Positions 1 through 6,579 are shown, counted from the first letter of the stretch. The stretch is 7,329 nt of DNA from Hyphomicrobiales bacterium (GCA_027487195.1 JAIYEB010000351.1:1-7329); one strand, 5' to 3'. The notes: a model not told the origin generated them from the letters alone. Made by a program: numbers and translations.

Positions 1-329
1 AGCACATCGCCCATGCCGCCATGCGGCAGCCGCCCAAGCGCAACAATATCGCGCACGGGCAACGGCCAATAGGCCACATGGCCTTGCGGGAGATAGGCGA
101 GAGCCCGCGCCCTAGCGCGCCTGTCATGGGCAGCAACACCCTCAATCGTGACGCTGCCGGAATGGGTCTGCAGGCCGGCGAGCGCACGCACGAGGGTTGT
201 CTTGCCCGCACCGTTCGGACCAACAAGCGCAACCCGTTCGCCTGCGGCAATCGACAGGCTGGCGTCCTCCAGCACGCGCTTACCGCCAAGCTCGACCGTG
301 ATGTTCTTCGCCTCAAGCAGCGCGCTCAT
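1..329 (-). CDS. ABC transporter ATP-binding protein, BtuD/FecE type (partial, C-terminus beyond window)
   Basis: This is the cytoplasmic ATPase of a type II (FecCD/BtuCD) metal-chelate importer, and it would power uptake through the neighbouring permease. My translation of the minus strand from the ATG at 329 to the window edge is open for 109 residues. It shows a Walker A motif GPNGAGKTT at residues 37-45 and a Q-loop LPQG at 80-83. The segment after the Q-loop, WPLPVRDIVALGR (88-100), is typical of FecE-like ATPases. The signature motif, Walker B and H-loop lie outside the window. The start ATG overlaps the permease stop in an ATGA junction, so the two are translationally coupled. Family assignment is firm. 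The substrate (corrinoid versus ferric siderophore or heme) is inferred from nearby btuF-like and cbiB genes and is less certain. Confidence 0.9.
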   Translation of the reverse strand, partial: MSALLEAKNITVELGGKRVLEDASLSIAAGERVALVGPNGAGKTTLVRALAGLQTHSGSVTIEGVAAHDRRARARALAYLPQGHVAYWPLPVRDIVALGRLPHGGMGDV

Positions 330-1324
330 GCCGAACTTCCCGAGAGCTCGCGCCGCCGGCGAAACACGATCCACAGAAAGAACGGCACACCGATCAGCGC
401 AGTCAGCACGCCGACCTTGATCTCGCCATTGGACGGTATCAGCCGCACACCAAGATCTGCTGCCGACAGAAGCGCTGCGCCAGCAAGCGCAGATGGGATC
501 AGGACGCGCTCCGGATCATGGCGGACCAGCGGGCGCACGAGATGGGGCGCAACAAGCCCGATAAAGCCAATGGCACCAGCAACCGCAACGCAGGCGCCAA
601 CGCCCGTGGCAACGCCAACCACCACCAGCATCCGGACCCGGTCAACCGCAAAGCCCAGGCTTTGTGCCACCTCCTCGCCAAGCGTCATGGCCTTGAAGGC
701 CCGGCCATGGGCCAGCAGAAGCACGACGGATACCAGCGCAAAGGGCGCGAGGATCGCCAGATGGCGCATGGTCCGGTCTTCAAGACTGCCAAGAAGCCAG
801 AAAACGATCTCGGTGACGGCAAAAGGGTTTGGCGCGAGATTGATCGCTAGCGAGGTCAGCGCGCCCGCGAGGCTCGAAATGGCAAGACCGGCGAGGATCA
901 ACACCACAAGGCTTGCTGAACGGCCCGCGACAAGAACCAGCAGCCCGACCGACAGGAAGGCGCCCGCAATGGCCGCCACCGGCAGCGCAAACGACAGCGC
1001 ATCGACAAACCCGAAATACAGGACCAGTACGGCGCCAAGGGCCGCAGCCTGCGGCGCGCCAAAAAGAGATGGCGCGGCAAGCGGATTGCGCAAAAGGCCC
1101 TGAAGGGCGGCGCCAGACAGGCCAAGCACCGCACCAATCAGGATGGCAAGGAGCGCGCGCGGCAGCCTGATTTCACGAACGACAAGGCCGGTGGCCCCTT
1201 CGCCCGTCCATAGCCCGTGCCAGACATCATGCGCCCCAAGCTGCGCTGGCCCGAGAAACAGGGACAACGTTGCGAACATCACAACGGCAAGGACAAGGAG
1301 AAGGTTCAGACGGCGGGAAGACAT
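326..1324 (-). CDS. FecCD/BtuC-family ABC transporter permease, probably corrinoid
   Basis: This is the inner-membrane permease of a type II ABC importer, 332 residues, a normal length for the family. FecCD/BtuC landmarks occur in order: RLPR at 53-56; LQGLLRNPLAAP at 74-85; GEEVAQSLG at 216-224, which lies in the cytoplasmic coupling region that meets the ATPase; FIGLVAPHLVR at 254-264; and GEIKVGVLTALIGVPFF at 300-316. Long hydrophobic stretches along the whole chain fit about ten membrane helices. The ATG at 1324 is the best start: the signal anchor follows directly, and the opposite gene begins 66 bp away. It overlaps the downstream ATPase by 4 nt. The matching periplasmic binding protein is not downstream but on the opposite strand at about 2171-2998. 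Corrinoid specificity is inferred from cbiB next to that gene; an iron-siderophore or heme importer is the main alternative. Confidence 0.9.
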   Translation of the reverse strand: MSSRRLNLLLVLAVVMFATLSLFLGPAQLGAHDVWHGLWTGEGATGLVVREIRLPRALLAILIGAVLGLSGAALQGLLRNPLAAPSLFGAPQAAALGAVLVLYFGFVDALSFALPVAAIAGAFLSVGLLVLVAGRSASLVVLILAGLAISSLAGALTSLAINLAPNPFAVTEIVFWLLGSLEDRTMRHLAILAPFALVSVVLLLAHGRAFKAMTLGEEVAQSLGFAVDRVRMLVVVGVATGVGACVAVAGAIGFIGLVAPHLVRPLVRHDPERVLIPSALAGAALLSAADLGVRLIPSNGEIKVGVLTALIGVPFFLWIVFRRRRELSGSSA

Positions 1325-1390
1325 AGCGCATCGCTACCCTGCGTTTGGCTCGCTTGCCAGAGCCTTCCACACGGGCGAGCGTGTCGGCAC
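1325..1390. promoter_or_regulatory. Divergent intergenic region with two small inverted repeats
   Basis: These 66 bp must contain the promoters for both the permease-ATPase pair (leftward) and the TauE-like gene (rightward), unless a promoter lies inside a gene. Two perfect 5-bp inverted repeats sit side by side: GGCTC-N8-GAGCC at 1347-1364 and ACACG-N6-CGTGT at 1369-1384. Either could be an operator or a weak mRNA hairpin. I see no convincing -35/-10 pair. The gap is too short for a cobalamin riboswitch (about 200 nt), the usual control element of btu genes. Confidence 0.35.
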
Positions 1391-2125
1391 ATGCTCCAAT
1401 CCGCACTTGTCTTCGGCCTGTCCGGCACCGAACTCCTGATCATCACCGCCATCATGGTCCTTGCGACCGTGATCCAGATGGCAATCGGGATCGGGCTTTC
1501 GCTGTGCATGATCCCGCTTCTGGCGCTGGTCTCACCCGAGCTCGTTCCAGGCCCTGCCGCCCTTGCGGCCTACTGCGTCATGATCGCCATGGTCGCTGGC
1601 AAGACGCGGCTGATTGTGCCTGGCGAGATTGGCTGGGGTGCCGGCGGCCTCCTGATCGGGACAATCCTTGGTGTTGTTGCGCTCTCGTTCGTGCATCCCG
1701 AGAGCCTGCCGCGTGTGTTTGGCGTTTTGATCCTCGTCGCGGTCGCGCTTTCGCTCAGCGGGCTTTCTCTCAAGGTCATCCCGCAACACATTGCCGGCGC
1801 CAGCATTCTGTCCGGCATTATGGGCGGAATGTCGGGTATCCACGGGCCATTGATTGGCCTGGTCTATGCGCGCGAAAGCCCGGAAAAGGTGCGGGCGACC
1901 CTCGGGCTTTACTGGATTGTCGCCTACACGCTGCTGATCGTGATCCATATGGCTGCGGGCCGACTGGCCCTGCCTGATCTGGCAAGGGCCGTCGTTCTGT
2001 TACCTGGCATCGGGCTTGGTGTGCTGATTGCGCCGGCCATCGCACGGCGCGTCGATGGAAGACGCATGCGCATCGGGCTTTATGCCATCGCCATTGCTAG
2101 CGCGGTTGCGCTTCTCCTGCGCTGA
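1391..2125 (+). CDS. TauE/SafE-family membrane transporter (sulfite exporter TauE/SafE family protein)
   Basis: This is an integral membrane protein of the TauE/SafE (DUF81) family, whose members move small anions such as sulfite, sulfoacetate or taurine-derived products across the inner membrane. The chosen ATG at 1391 gives 244 residues, a typical family length. The reading frame is open further upstream, but that part lies inside the opposite permease gene. The next in-frame ATG (1454) would remove most of the first helix. The chain is almost wholly hydrophobic, with about eight helices. Two glycine/proline-rich segments occupy comparable places in the two halves: IGIGLSLCMIPLL at 32-44 and GGMSGIHGPLIGL at 145-157, as expected for the duplicated family fold. 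A weak purine-rich stretch (GGGCGAG, 1373-1379) precedes the start. It lies between the two halves of a probable corrinoid importer and only 45 bp before the binding-protein gene, so it may share that transcript. Its substrate cannot be read from sequence. Confidence 0.85.
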   Translation: MLQSALVFGLSGTELLIITAIMVLATVIQMAIGIGLSLCMIPLLALVSPELVPGPAALAAYCVMIAMVAGKTRLIVPGEIGWGAGGLLIGTILGVVALSFVHPESLPRVFGVLILVAVALSLSGLSLKVIPQHIAGASILSGIMGGMSGIHGPLIGLVYARESPEKVRATLGLYWIVAYTLLIVIHMAAGRLALPDLARAVVLLPGIGLGVLIAPAIARRVDGRRMRIGLYAIAIASAVALLLR

Positions 2126-2170
2126 AGTCTGCCAGTTGATCCGCGCGCCAAGACCTTGCAAAGAACGGCC

Positions 2171-2998
2171 ATGAACTGGCGGTTGTGCCTTTTGCTTTTG
2201 GTTGTGCTCTGCGCTGGCCCCGCTGCCGAGGCGCGCGCCCTGCGCGTCATGTCGCTCAACCTGTGCGCCGATCAACTGTTGATGGCGCTGGCGGACCCGG
2301 CGGACATCGTTTCGCTGTCGCCGTTTGCAAGGGATGCGCGACTGTCGTTTCTGGCAGAAACGGCGGCAACCTTTCCGCTCAATCGCGGGACGGGCGAAGA
2401 GGTGCTGGTCGCCAAACCAGACCTTGTGCTAATAGGCCGCTTCGGCAGACCCGCGACGCGCGAACTTCTGCGCCGTTTCAATGTTGCAACCGAAACGCTC
2501 GAACCCTGGCGCGGCCTTGACGATGGCGTGGCCCAGATCCGCAGAATTGCCGAACGCCTGGGGCGCGCGGAGCGAGGAGAAGCGCTCATCTTGCGCATCC
2601 GCGAAGCCGAACGCGACGCGCGCGCCGTTGCAGGTGCAAAGCTCTCGGCGGTGATGCTTCAACGGCGCGGATGGGTTGGCGGACCTGACAGCTTTACCGG
2701 CGCGTTGATCGAACATGCGGGGCTCATCAATGCCGCCCCAAATCTTGGCCTGTCGCGCTCGCGCTTTGTGCCGCTGGAGCAGATCGTGATGCGGCCACCC
2801 GACCTCCTCGTGCTTTCAAGCCTCGACCCACAGGCCGTCGATCAAGGTACAGCCCTGTTGGGCCATCCTGTTCTCAATGGCATGTTTGATGTGAGCCAGC
2901 GCATCGCAATCCCCGAGCGGCTCGTGGTTTGCGGTGGCCCATCAACGCCCGATGCGCTGCGCCACATTGCAGCAGAAGTCCGGCGGGTCGCGCCATGA
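2171..2998 (+). CDS. Periplasmic substrate-binding protein of ABC importer, BtuF-like
   Basis: This is a secreted binding protein of the BtuF/FepB class (COG0614 type), which would deliver its ligand to the BtuCD-like pair encoded at 1-1324. Starting at the ATG at 2171 it has 275 residues. The N-terminus is a signal peptide: NWR, then a hydrophobic core LCLLLLVVLC (5-14), then an AEARA cleavage region at 19-23, with no lipobox. The mature part begins RVMSLNLCADQLLMAL (25-40). Family features follow: EVLVAKPDLVLIG (77-89) ending the first lobe, a long charged helix at about 118-150 linking the lobes, LEQIVMRPPDLLVLS (202-216), and LLGHPVLNG (229-237). An in-frame TTG at 2156 would add five residues; the ATG is preferred because the signal peptide starts there, although its ribosome-binding site (AAAGAACGG) is weak. 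The stop overlaps the cbiB start (ATGA), which argues for a corrinoid ligand. No ligand-specific residues can be recognised. Confidence 0.85.
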   Translation: MNWRLCLLLLVVLCAGPAAEARALRVMSLNLCADQLLMALADPADIVSLSPFARDARLSFLAETAATFPLNRGTGEEVLVAKPDLVLIGRFGRPATRELLRRFNVATETLEPWRGLDDGVAQIRRIAERLGRAERGEALILRIREAERDARAVAGAKLSAVMLQRRGWVGGPDSFTGALIEHAGLINAAPNLGLSRSRFVPLEQIVMRPPDLLVLSSLDPQAVDQGTALLGHPVLNGMFDVSQRIAIPERLVVCGGPSTPDALRHIAAEVRRVAP

Positions 2999-3975
2999 TC
3001 CTGTTTTCAGATGTCGCGCTGGTTGTCCTGTTTGCACTACTGATCGATGCGATCATCGGTGACCCTCCGTCCCTGTGGCGACGCGTTCCCCATCCCGTCG
3101 TTTGGATCGGGCGGGTGATTGCGTGGATGGAAGCGCAGGGCAATGTGCCAACACATCCCGAGGCTGATCGCAGATCGGCGGGCGTCTTTGCAGTCATAGG
3201 TCTGGTGCTCGGTGCCTTCGTGATCGGCGTCACGATCGAGGGCATCCTGCGCCTTCTGCCGCTCGCTGAACTCTGGCTTGGGGTCGTCGGTGCGGTCTTG
3301 ATCGCGCACAAGAGCCTGCATGACCATGTCAGGGCGGTGCGCGATGCGCTGAGACATGACCTCGAGGTTGCGCGCAGTGCGGTTGGCATGATCGTCGGGC
3401 GCGATACGGCTGAGCTGGAAGAGGGCGGCGTGGCGCGGGCTGCAATCGAATCAGCTGGCGAAAGCTTCTGCGATGCCATTGCAGCGCCTGTGTTCTGGTT
3501 CCTGCTCCTCGGCCTGCCGGGGCTCTTGATCTACAAGGCCGTCAACACCGCAGACTCGATGATTGGCCACAAGGACGAGCGTTATGGTGCCTACGGCTTT
3601 GCCGCAGCAAAGCTTGACGATGCCATGAACTATGTCCCGGCCCGTCTTTCAGCGCTGATCATCGCCGTTGCCGGGCTGTTTGCCCTCGCCTCGCCCATCG
3701 ACCGAACGCTCGGTGTCGTGCGGGCGGATGCGAGAAAGCACGACTCGCCGAACTCAGGTTACTCCGAGGCAGCGTTTGCTGGAGTTCTGGATGTGGCGCT
3801 TGGTGGCCCGCGCGCCTACCAGGGAACAATGATCGACCTGCCATGGTTCAACGCTTCCGCCAGAAGCGCGCTGACCCATGAGGATGTCTCAAACGCCTTG
3901 AAGCTGCTGAATGCCAGCACGCTCACGCTGGCGATTGGCGTCTTCGCAATTGCGCTTGTACAGCTCGCCACCTGA
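2995..3975 (+). CDS. cbiB: Adenosylcobinamide-phosphate synthase CbiB (CobD)
   Basis: CbiB/CobD is an inner-membrane enzyme that joins adenosylcobyric acid to (R)-1-aminopropan-2-ol (or its phosphate) to form adenosylcobinamide (phosphate), a late step of cobalamin synthesis and also used in corrinoid salvage. The 326 residues match the family's usual length. Conserved family segments are visible in order: GDPPSLWRRVPHPVVWIGR (22-40); VGRDTAELEEGGVARAAIES (134-153); YKAVNTADSMIGHKDERYG (180-198); LDDAMNYVPARLSAL (207-221); and SPNSGYSEAAFAGVLDVALG (251-270). Several hydrophobic helices surround these. The ATG at 2995 overlaps the previous stop by 4 nt; an upstream in-frame start at 2929 lies well inside the binding-protein gene and is unlikely. 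It ends 26 bp before the converging ppsR end. In the terminology of aerobic-pathway alphaproteobacteria the gene is called cobD. No other cobalamin-synthesis gene is in view. Confidence 0.96.
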   Translation: MILFSDVALVVLFALLIDAIIGDPPSLWRRVPHPVVWIGRVIAWMEAQGNVPTHPEADRRSAGVFAVIGLVLGAFVIGVTIEGILRLLPLAELWLGVVGAVLIAHKSLHDHVRAVRDALRHDLEVARSAVGMIVGRDTAELEEGGVARAAIESAGESFCDAIAAPVFWFLLLGLPGLLIYKAVNTADSMIGHKDERYGAYGFAAAKLDDAMNYVPARLSALIIAVAGLFALASPIDRTLGVVRADARKHDSPNSGYSEAAFAGVLDVALGGPRAYQGTMIDLPWFNASARSALTHEDVSNALKLLNASTLTLAIGVFAIALVQLAT

Positions 3976-4001
3976 AGCCGCGGTGCGAAGGTATCCGGTG
4001 C

Positions 4002-5450
4002 TTAAGCCTCGTCGTCCAACTCGGCTTCGTCGGGTGAGCCAATGCCGTAGCGACGAAGCTTGGCATAGAGGCTCTGGCGGCTCAGACCGAGCATCTGGGC
4101 TGCGGCTGCACGATTATCCCGCGTGATCTTGAGGGCAGCTTCGATAGCGAGCTTCTCGATCACATCCGCCGATTCCCGGACAAGATCCTTGAGCGGTACA
4201 CGGCCAACCAGGCTGGCGAGTTCGCCGGGGCTGCGTGCACGCTCCGATTCAATTTCAGCCGGCATGACCATGCCCGAGCGGGCGCGACGGATAATGAAAC
4301 CAATCGTTGCAGGCTCGGTATCCGAAGCCATGACCGCCGTGACCTCGACCTCCTCGCGAACGCCGTAGGTGCCATTCAAAACCGTACCAAAGTCACGCAC
4401 CACGCCATGCTCGCGCAGGTTTGACATCAGCACGCCAACATCCACGCCCGGGCGCCCGAGCCACGTCTCGAGCAAGCCACCCCGCGCCAGTTCGGGCGTT
4501 GTCAGCTGAACCATGTCGAGAAACGCCGTGTTTACATCAATCACACGTCGGTCGAGATCCGTAAGGACAAAGCCATCCGGCAAGGCCATGAGGACCGCCG
4601 TGCTGGCACCGCTCCCGGATGCAACCCGCGCAGCTGCGCGTCCGGCAATCTTCACGGGCTCGAATCTGAGCAGGAGATGCGTGCTGCCATCCTGGCGAAA
4701 CACCGCACAGCGCACCACGCACTCGACCTCGGCTGTGCGAAGCCCGACCTGAACCGGGTCGGCTTTGCCAAGCGCTATTGCGGACGCGACAAAGCTATCG
4801 AGAGCCTCCGTTGAGGCCACATCGACGAGCTCCATCAGCGGGCGCGCAACGATATCACCCGCCGTTGAGCCCGACAGCTCGACCAGCGCCGGATTGGCAT
4901 CAATCACCCGCCGCGTTTGTCCATCAACGATGACAACCGGCTCGGATGTGACGTGAAACAGCAGGCGATAGCGGGTTTCAGCCTGCTTCAGCTTGGCATA
5001 GTCACGCTCCAGAGTGCGCTGCGCCTCAACAAGGCGCTGCTGCATGCGCGACAAGGCCCTAAGGTCCTGGCCAAGCAGGATAACCGCCGACGAGCCAGGC
5101 ATCGGCACCGCATTGTAGCGGATCGGAAGGTCGCCGCCCTCGCGCATGGTGTGATTGACTTCACGCGGCCTGAAAGCCTTGCCCGAGCGCACATCGCTCA
5201 AAAGCTCCTCGACCTTCGGCCGGCTTTCAACCGTCACCGTGTCGAGGAAGCGACGGCCGATCCAGCCGGGATGGCCGTTCGAGCGAACATCGGCACCGGC
5301 AATCTCAAGGGCGCTGCTGAAAGCGATGTCCTGAACAAGTCCCTCGCGGTCAATAACAACGGAAATATCAGCGGCAGCCGCAATAAGCTCCGCTGCGGCG
5401 TGCCCGGTAAGGGTGCCGATGCTAGTTTGGGGCGAATGAAAACGAATCAC
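4002..5450 (-). CDS. ppsR: Photosynthesis gene repressor PpsR/CrtJ
   Basis: PpsR (CrtJ) binds TGT-N12-ACA palindromes and represses bacteriochlorophyll, carotenoid and light-harvesting genes. Numbered from the longer GTG start at 5468 (488 residues), the chain has an N-terminal PAS-like domain (about 25-135, with AADISVVIDREG at 32-43), a helical Q-linker (about 136-166), PAS1 (about 166-275, with IDANPALVELSG at 189-200), PAS2 (about 288-398, with VIDVNTAFLDM at 309-319), and a Fis-type helix-turn-helix (about 436-475, with NRAAAAQMLGLSRQSLYAKL at 452-471). An acidic tail ends the protein. I prefer the GTG at 5450, residue 7 of the longer version, because GAGGA lies 5 nt before it; this gives 482 residues. 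The only cysteines are C250 and C254 in PAS1, so the redox cysteine reported in or beside the helix-turn-helix of CrtJ/PpsR is missing. The gene follows ppaA by about 76 bp on the same strand and probably shares its transcript. Confidence 0.96.
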   Translation of the reverse strand: MIRFHSPQTSIGTLTGHAAAELIAAAADISVVIDREGLVQDIAFSSALEIAGADVRSNGHPGWIGRRFLDTVTVESRPKVEELLSDVRSGKAFRPREVNHTMREGGDLPIRYNAVPMPGSSAVILLGQDLRALSRMQQRLVEAQRTLERDYAKLKQAETRYRLLFHVTSEPVVIVDGQTRRVIDANPALVELSGSTAGDIVARPLMELVDVASTEALDSFVASAIALGKADPVQVGLRTAEVECVVRCAVFRQDGSTHLLLRFEPVKIAGRAAARVASGSGASTAVLMALPDGFVLTDLDRRVIDVNTAFLDMVQLTTPELARGGLLETWLGRPGVDVGVLMSNLREHGVVRDFGTVLNGTYGVREEVEVTAVMASDTEPATIGFIIRRARSGMVMPAEIESERARSPGELASLVGRVPLKDLVRESADVIEKLAIEAALKITRDNRAAAAQMLGLSRQSLYAKLRRYGIGSPDEAELDDEA

Positions 5451-5460
5451 GGCAGTCCTC
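5451..5460 (-). promoter_or_regulatory. Ribosome-binding site deciding the ppsR start
   Basis: On the minus strand GAGGA (5460-5456) lies 5 nt before a GTG at 5450-5448. The more upstream GTG at 5468 also has purines before it (GGCGGA), but they directly abut the start codon with no spacer. The downstream GTG is therefore the better start. Confidence 0.55.
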
Positions 5461-5526
5461 GACAACACTCCGCCAGTTTACGGAATTCGGCCGACAAGTG
5501 ACGCATGAATATTTCGCCAGAATGGC

Positions 5527-6528
5527 TTAGGCACGAAGCAGCGCGCGACCAATTTCGACCGCATCACGCGCATTGCTGATCAAAGCATCGGCATCAAGTT
5601 CAAAACACGCCTGCGGATCGTGCATCAGCGCACTGCCGCCAACCAGGATCGGAATATGGCGATCAGGGTGCTGGGCACGGATCTGTCGAATGAGCTCGTT
5701 CAATCTCGGTGCAAGGCTGGAGTGTCCTAGCGAGATCCCAACCATGTCCGCATTCATGCGCGCAACCGCAGCCAGAATCGCGTCTTCGGAGTTGCCAAGG
5801 AGCGTTGCAACCTCAAAGCCGGCATGGCGGAAAATCTGTTCGATCAGCACCGCGCCAATATCGTGATCATCACCCGGAGCCGCACACATCAAAAGGCGTT
5901 TGCCCGGCAGGCACGACACGGGCAGCTCGCGCTCAACAAGTGAATCAAGCCGCCGCGTCAGGACCTGCAATGTGCTGGTTGCAACGGTGACATCGGCAAA
6001 TCCCAGCCGATCTGTGTTCCAGGCGTCACCGAGACGGTACGCCATGGGAATGATGAGGTCGAACACCACATCCTCGAATGAGGCACCGGCGTCGAACGAG
6101 GCTTCCAGCAACTGGATGGCGCGGCCTGCATCAGCAGCGATGAGATGAACTTCAAGGTCATCAAGGCTTGGCAGCGCAGGATGCATGTCTGCGACGGACT
6201 GAAGTCTCTGGGGGCTTGCGACGGGCAGCGCATCAGCCGCATGGGCGCGAAACAGCAGGGGCAGAACGCTGGACCGCACAACATCAGAAATCATTGACGA
6301 GCGCTCCCCTTCGCCACGCAAAAGCGGCATTGCGGAGCGGGCGCGCTTGCGGATTGTGGCTGAGCGCATGTGGCCGGAATGTCGGACTGTTCCGCTACCG
6401 AGATCACCGCTGTCCTTCGCCAGACCGCTTGTCTCGACACTGTCGGTCACCTCAGTCCCAGGGCGCGTTTGCGCAAAGCCTGACGGCGTCCGCGTGTCAA
6501 CGCGGATAGGATCAGCTCCCTCAGACAT
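5527..6528 (-). CDS. ppaA: Cobalamin-binding antirepressor/photoreceptor PpaA (AerR)
   Basis: PpaA/AerR binds a B12 derivative and acts on PpsR/CrtJ to change its hold on photosynthesis promoters; in Rhodobacter this links light and B12 supply to pigment synthesis. From the ATG at 6528 the protein has 333 residues. Residues 1-78 are rich in Ser, Thr, Gly and Arg (basic run RSATIRKRAR at 55-64) and look disordered. A helical cap follows (about 120-200), with the family-like segment DAWNTDRLGFADVTVA at 168-183; W170 would lie over the corrin. The W-x9-EH motif of CarH is not present: the corresponding residues are Val-Thr. The Rossmann-type B12 domain (about 208-333) has the base-off motif DDHDIG at 220-225 with axial ligand H222, then GISLGHSSL (264-272) and ILVGGSALM (294-302). 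An internal ATG at residue 79 could give a 255-residue short form. It lies just upstream of ppsR and is divergent from bchF. Confidence 0.95.
   Translation of the reverse strand: MSEGADPIRVDTRTPSGFAQTRPGTEVTDSVETSGLAKDSGDLGSGTVRHSGHMRSATIRKRARSAMPLLRGEGERSSMISDVVRSSVLPLLFRAHAADALPVASPQRLQSVADMHPALPSLDDLEVHLIAADAGRAIQLLEASFDAGASFEDVVFDLIIPMAYRLGDAWNTDRLGFADVTVATSTLQVLTRRLDSLVERELPVSCLPGKRLLMCAAPGDDHDIGAVLIEQIFRHAGFEVATLLGNSEDAILAAVARMNADMVGISLGHSSLAPRLNELIRQIRAQHPDRHIPILVGGSALMHDPQACFELDADALISNARDAVEIGRALLRA
6292..6312 (-). promoter_or_regulatory. Internal ribosome-binding site and start for a short PpaA form
   Basis: On the minus strand GAAGGGGAG (6312-6304) is followed after 9 nt by an in-frame ATG (6294-6292), which is codon 79 of the long ppaA frame. 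This purine run resembles a Shine-Dalgarno sequence better than GGGGTGG in front of the first ATG. Translation from here would skip the Ser/Arg-rich N-terminus and keep the whole cap and cobalamin domain. Long and short isoforms are, as I recall, reported for AerR of Rhodobacter capsulatus; their presence here is inferred. Confidence 0.45.
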
Positions 6529-6546
6529 TGTCCACCCCGCATGACA
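6529..6546. promoter_or_regulatory. Candidate PpsR operator at the ppaA start
   Basis: The sequence is an exact TGT-N12-ACA match with a 4-bp palindromic core on each side (TGTC...GACA). It directly abuts the ppaA start codon (6528-6526) and covers its ribosome-binding region. PpsR bound here would block ppaA expression, so PpsR could repress its own antirepressor. The match is seen directly; binding is inferred. Confidence 0.5.
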
Positions 6547-6547
6547 G

Positions 6548-6579
6548 ATCGAATGCGCTCAAGGCGCACGACATTCGAT
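6548..6579. repeat. 8-bp perfect inverted repeat in the ppaA leader
   Basis: ATCGAATG at 6548-6555 and CATTCGAT at 6572-6579 are perfect inverted copies separated by 16 nt. Inside, TGCGC (6554-6558) and GCGCA (6564-6568) can form a further stem around TCAAG. In the ppaA transcript this would be a hairpin about 20 nt before the start codon; in DNA it could be an operator for a dimeric regulator. It does not fit the PpsR consensus. Confidence 0.5.

Noticed and set aside
21..1103. A long plus-strand open frame antisense to the ATPase and permease genes.
   Set aside because: It is rich in Arg, Ala, Thr and Ser with no domain, as expected for the shadow of a GC-rich gene. The opposite strand encodes clear ABC transporter proteins.
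2156..2170. TTG at 2156 as the start of the binding protein.
   Set aside because: It adds five residues before the signal peptide and has no better ribosome-binding site than the ATG at 2171.
2874..3479. A 201-codon minus-strand open frame antisense to cbiB.
   Set aside because: It is of Ser/Thr/Arg-rich shadow composition, while cbiB on the other strand has full family motifs.
3976..4001. The 26-bp gap between converging cbiB and ppsR as a bidirectional terminator.
   Set aside because: Only a 4-bp stem (CACC/GGTG) can be drawn and there is no T-run. Termination may be Rho-dependent, but nothing is visible.
4917..5501. A 194-codon plus-strand open frame antisense to the 5' part of ppsR.
   Set aside because: It has no recognisable family, is low in hydrophobic structure, and fully shadows the well-supported ppsR frame.
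5451..5526. A PpsR operator or separate promoter between ppaA and ppsR.
   Set aside because: No TGT-N12-ACA pattern or acceptable -35/-10 pair is present; co-transcription with ppaA is the simpler reading.
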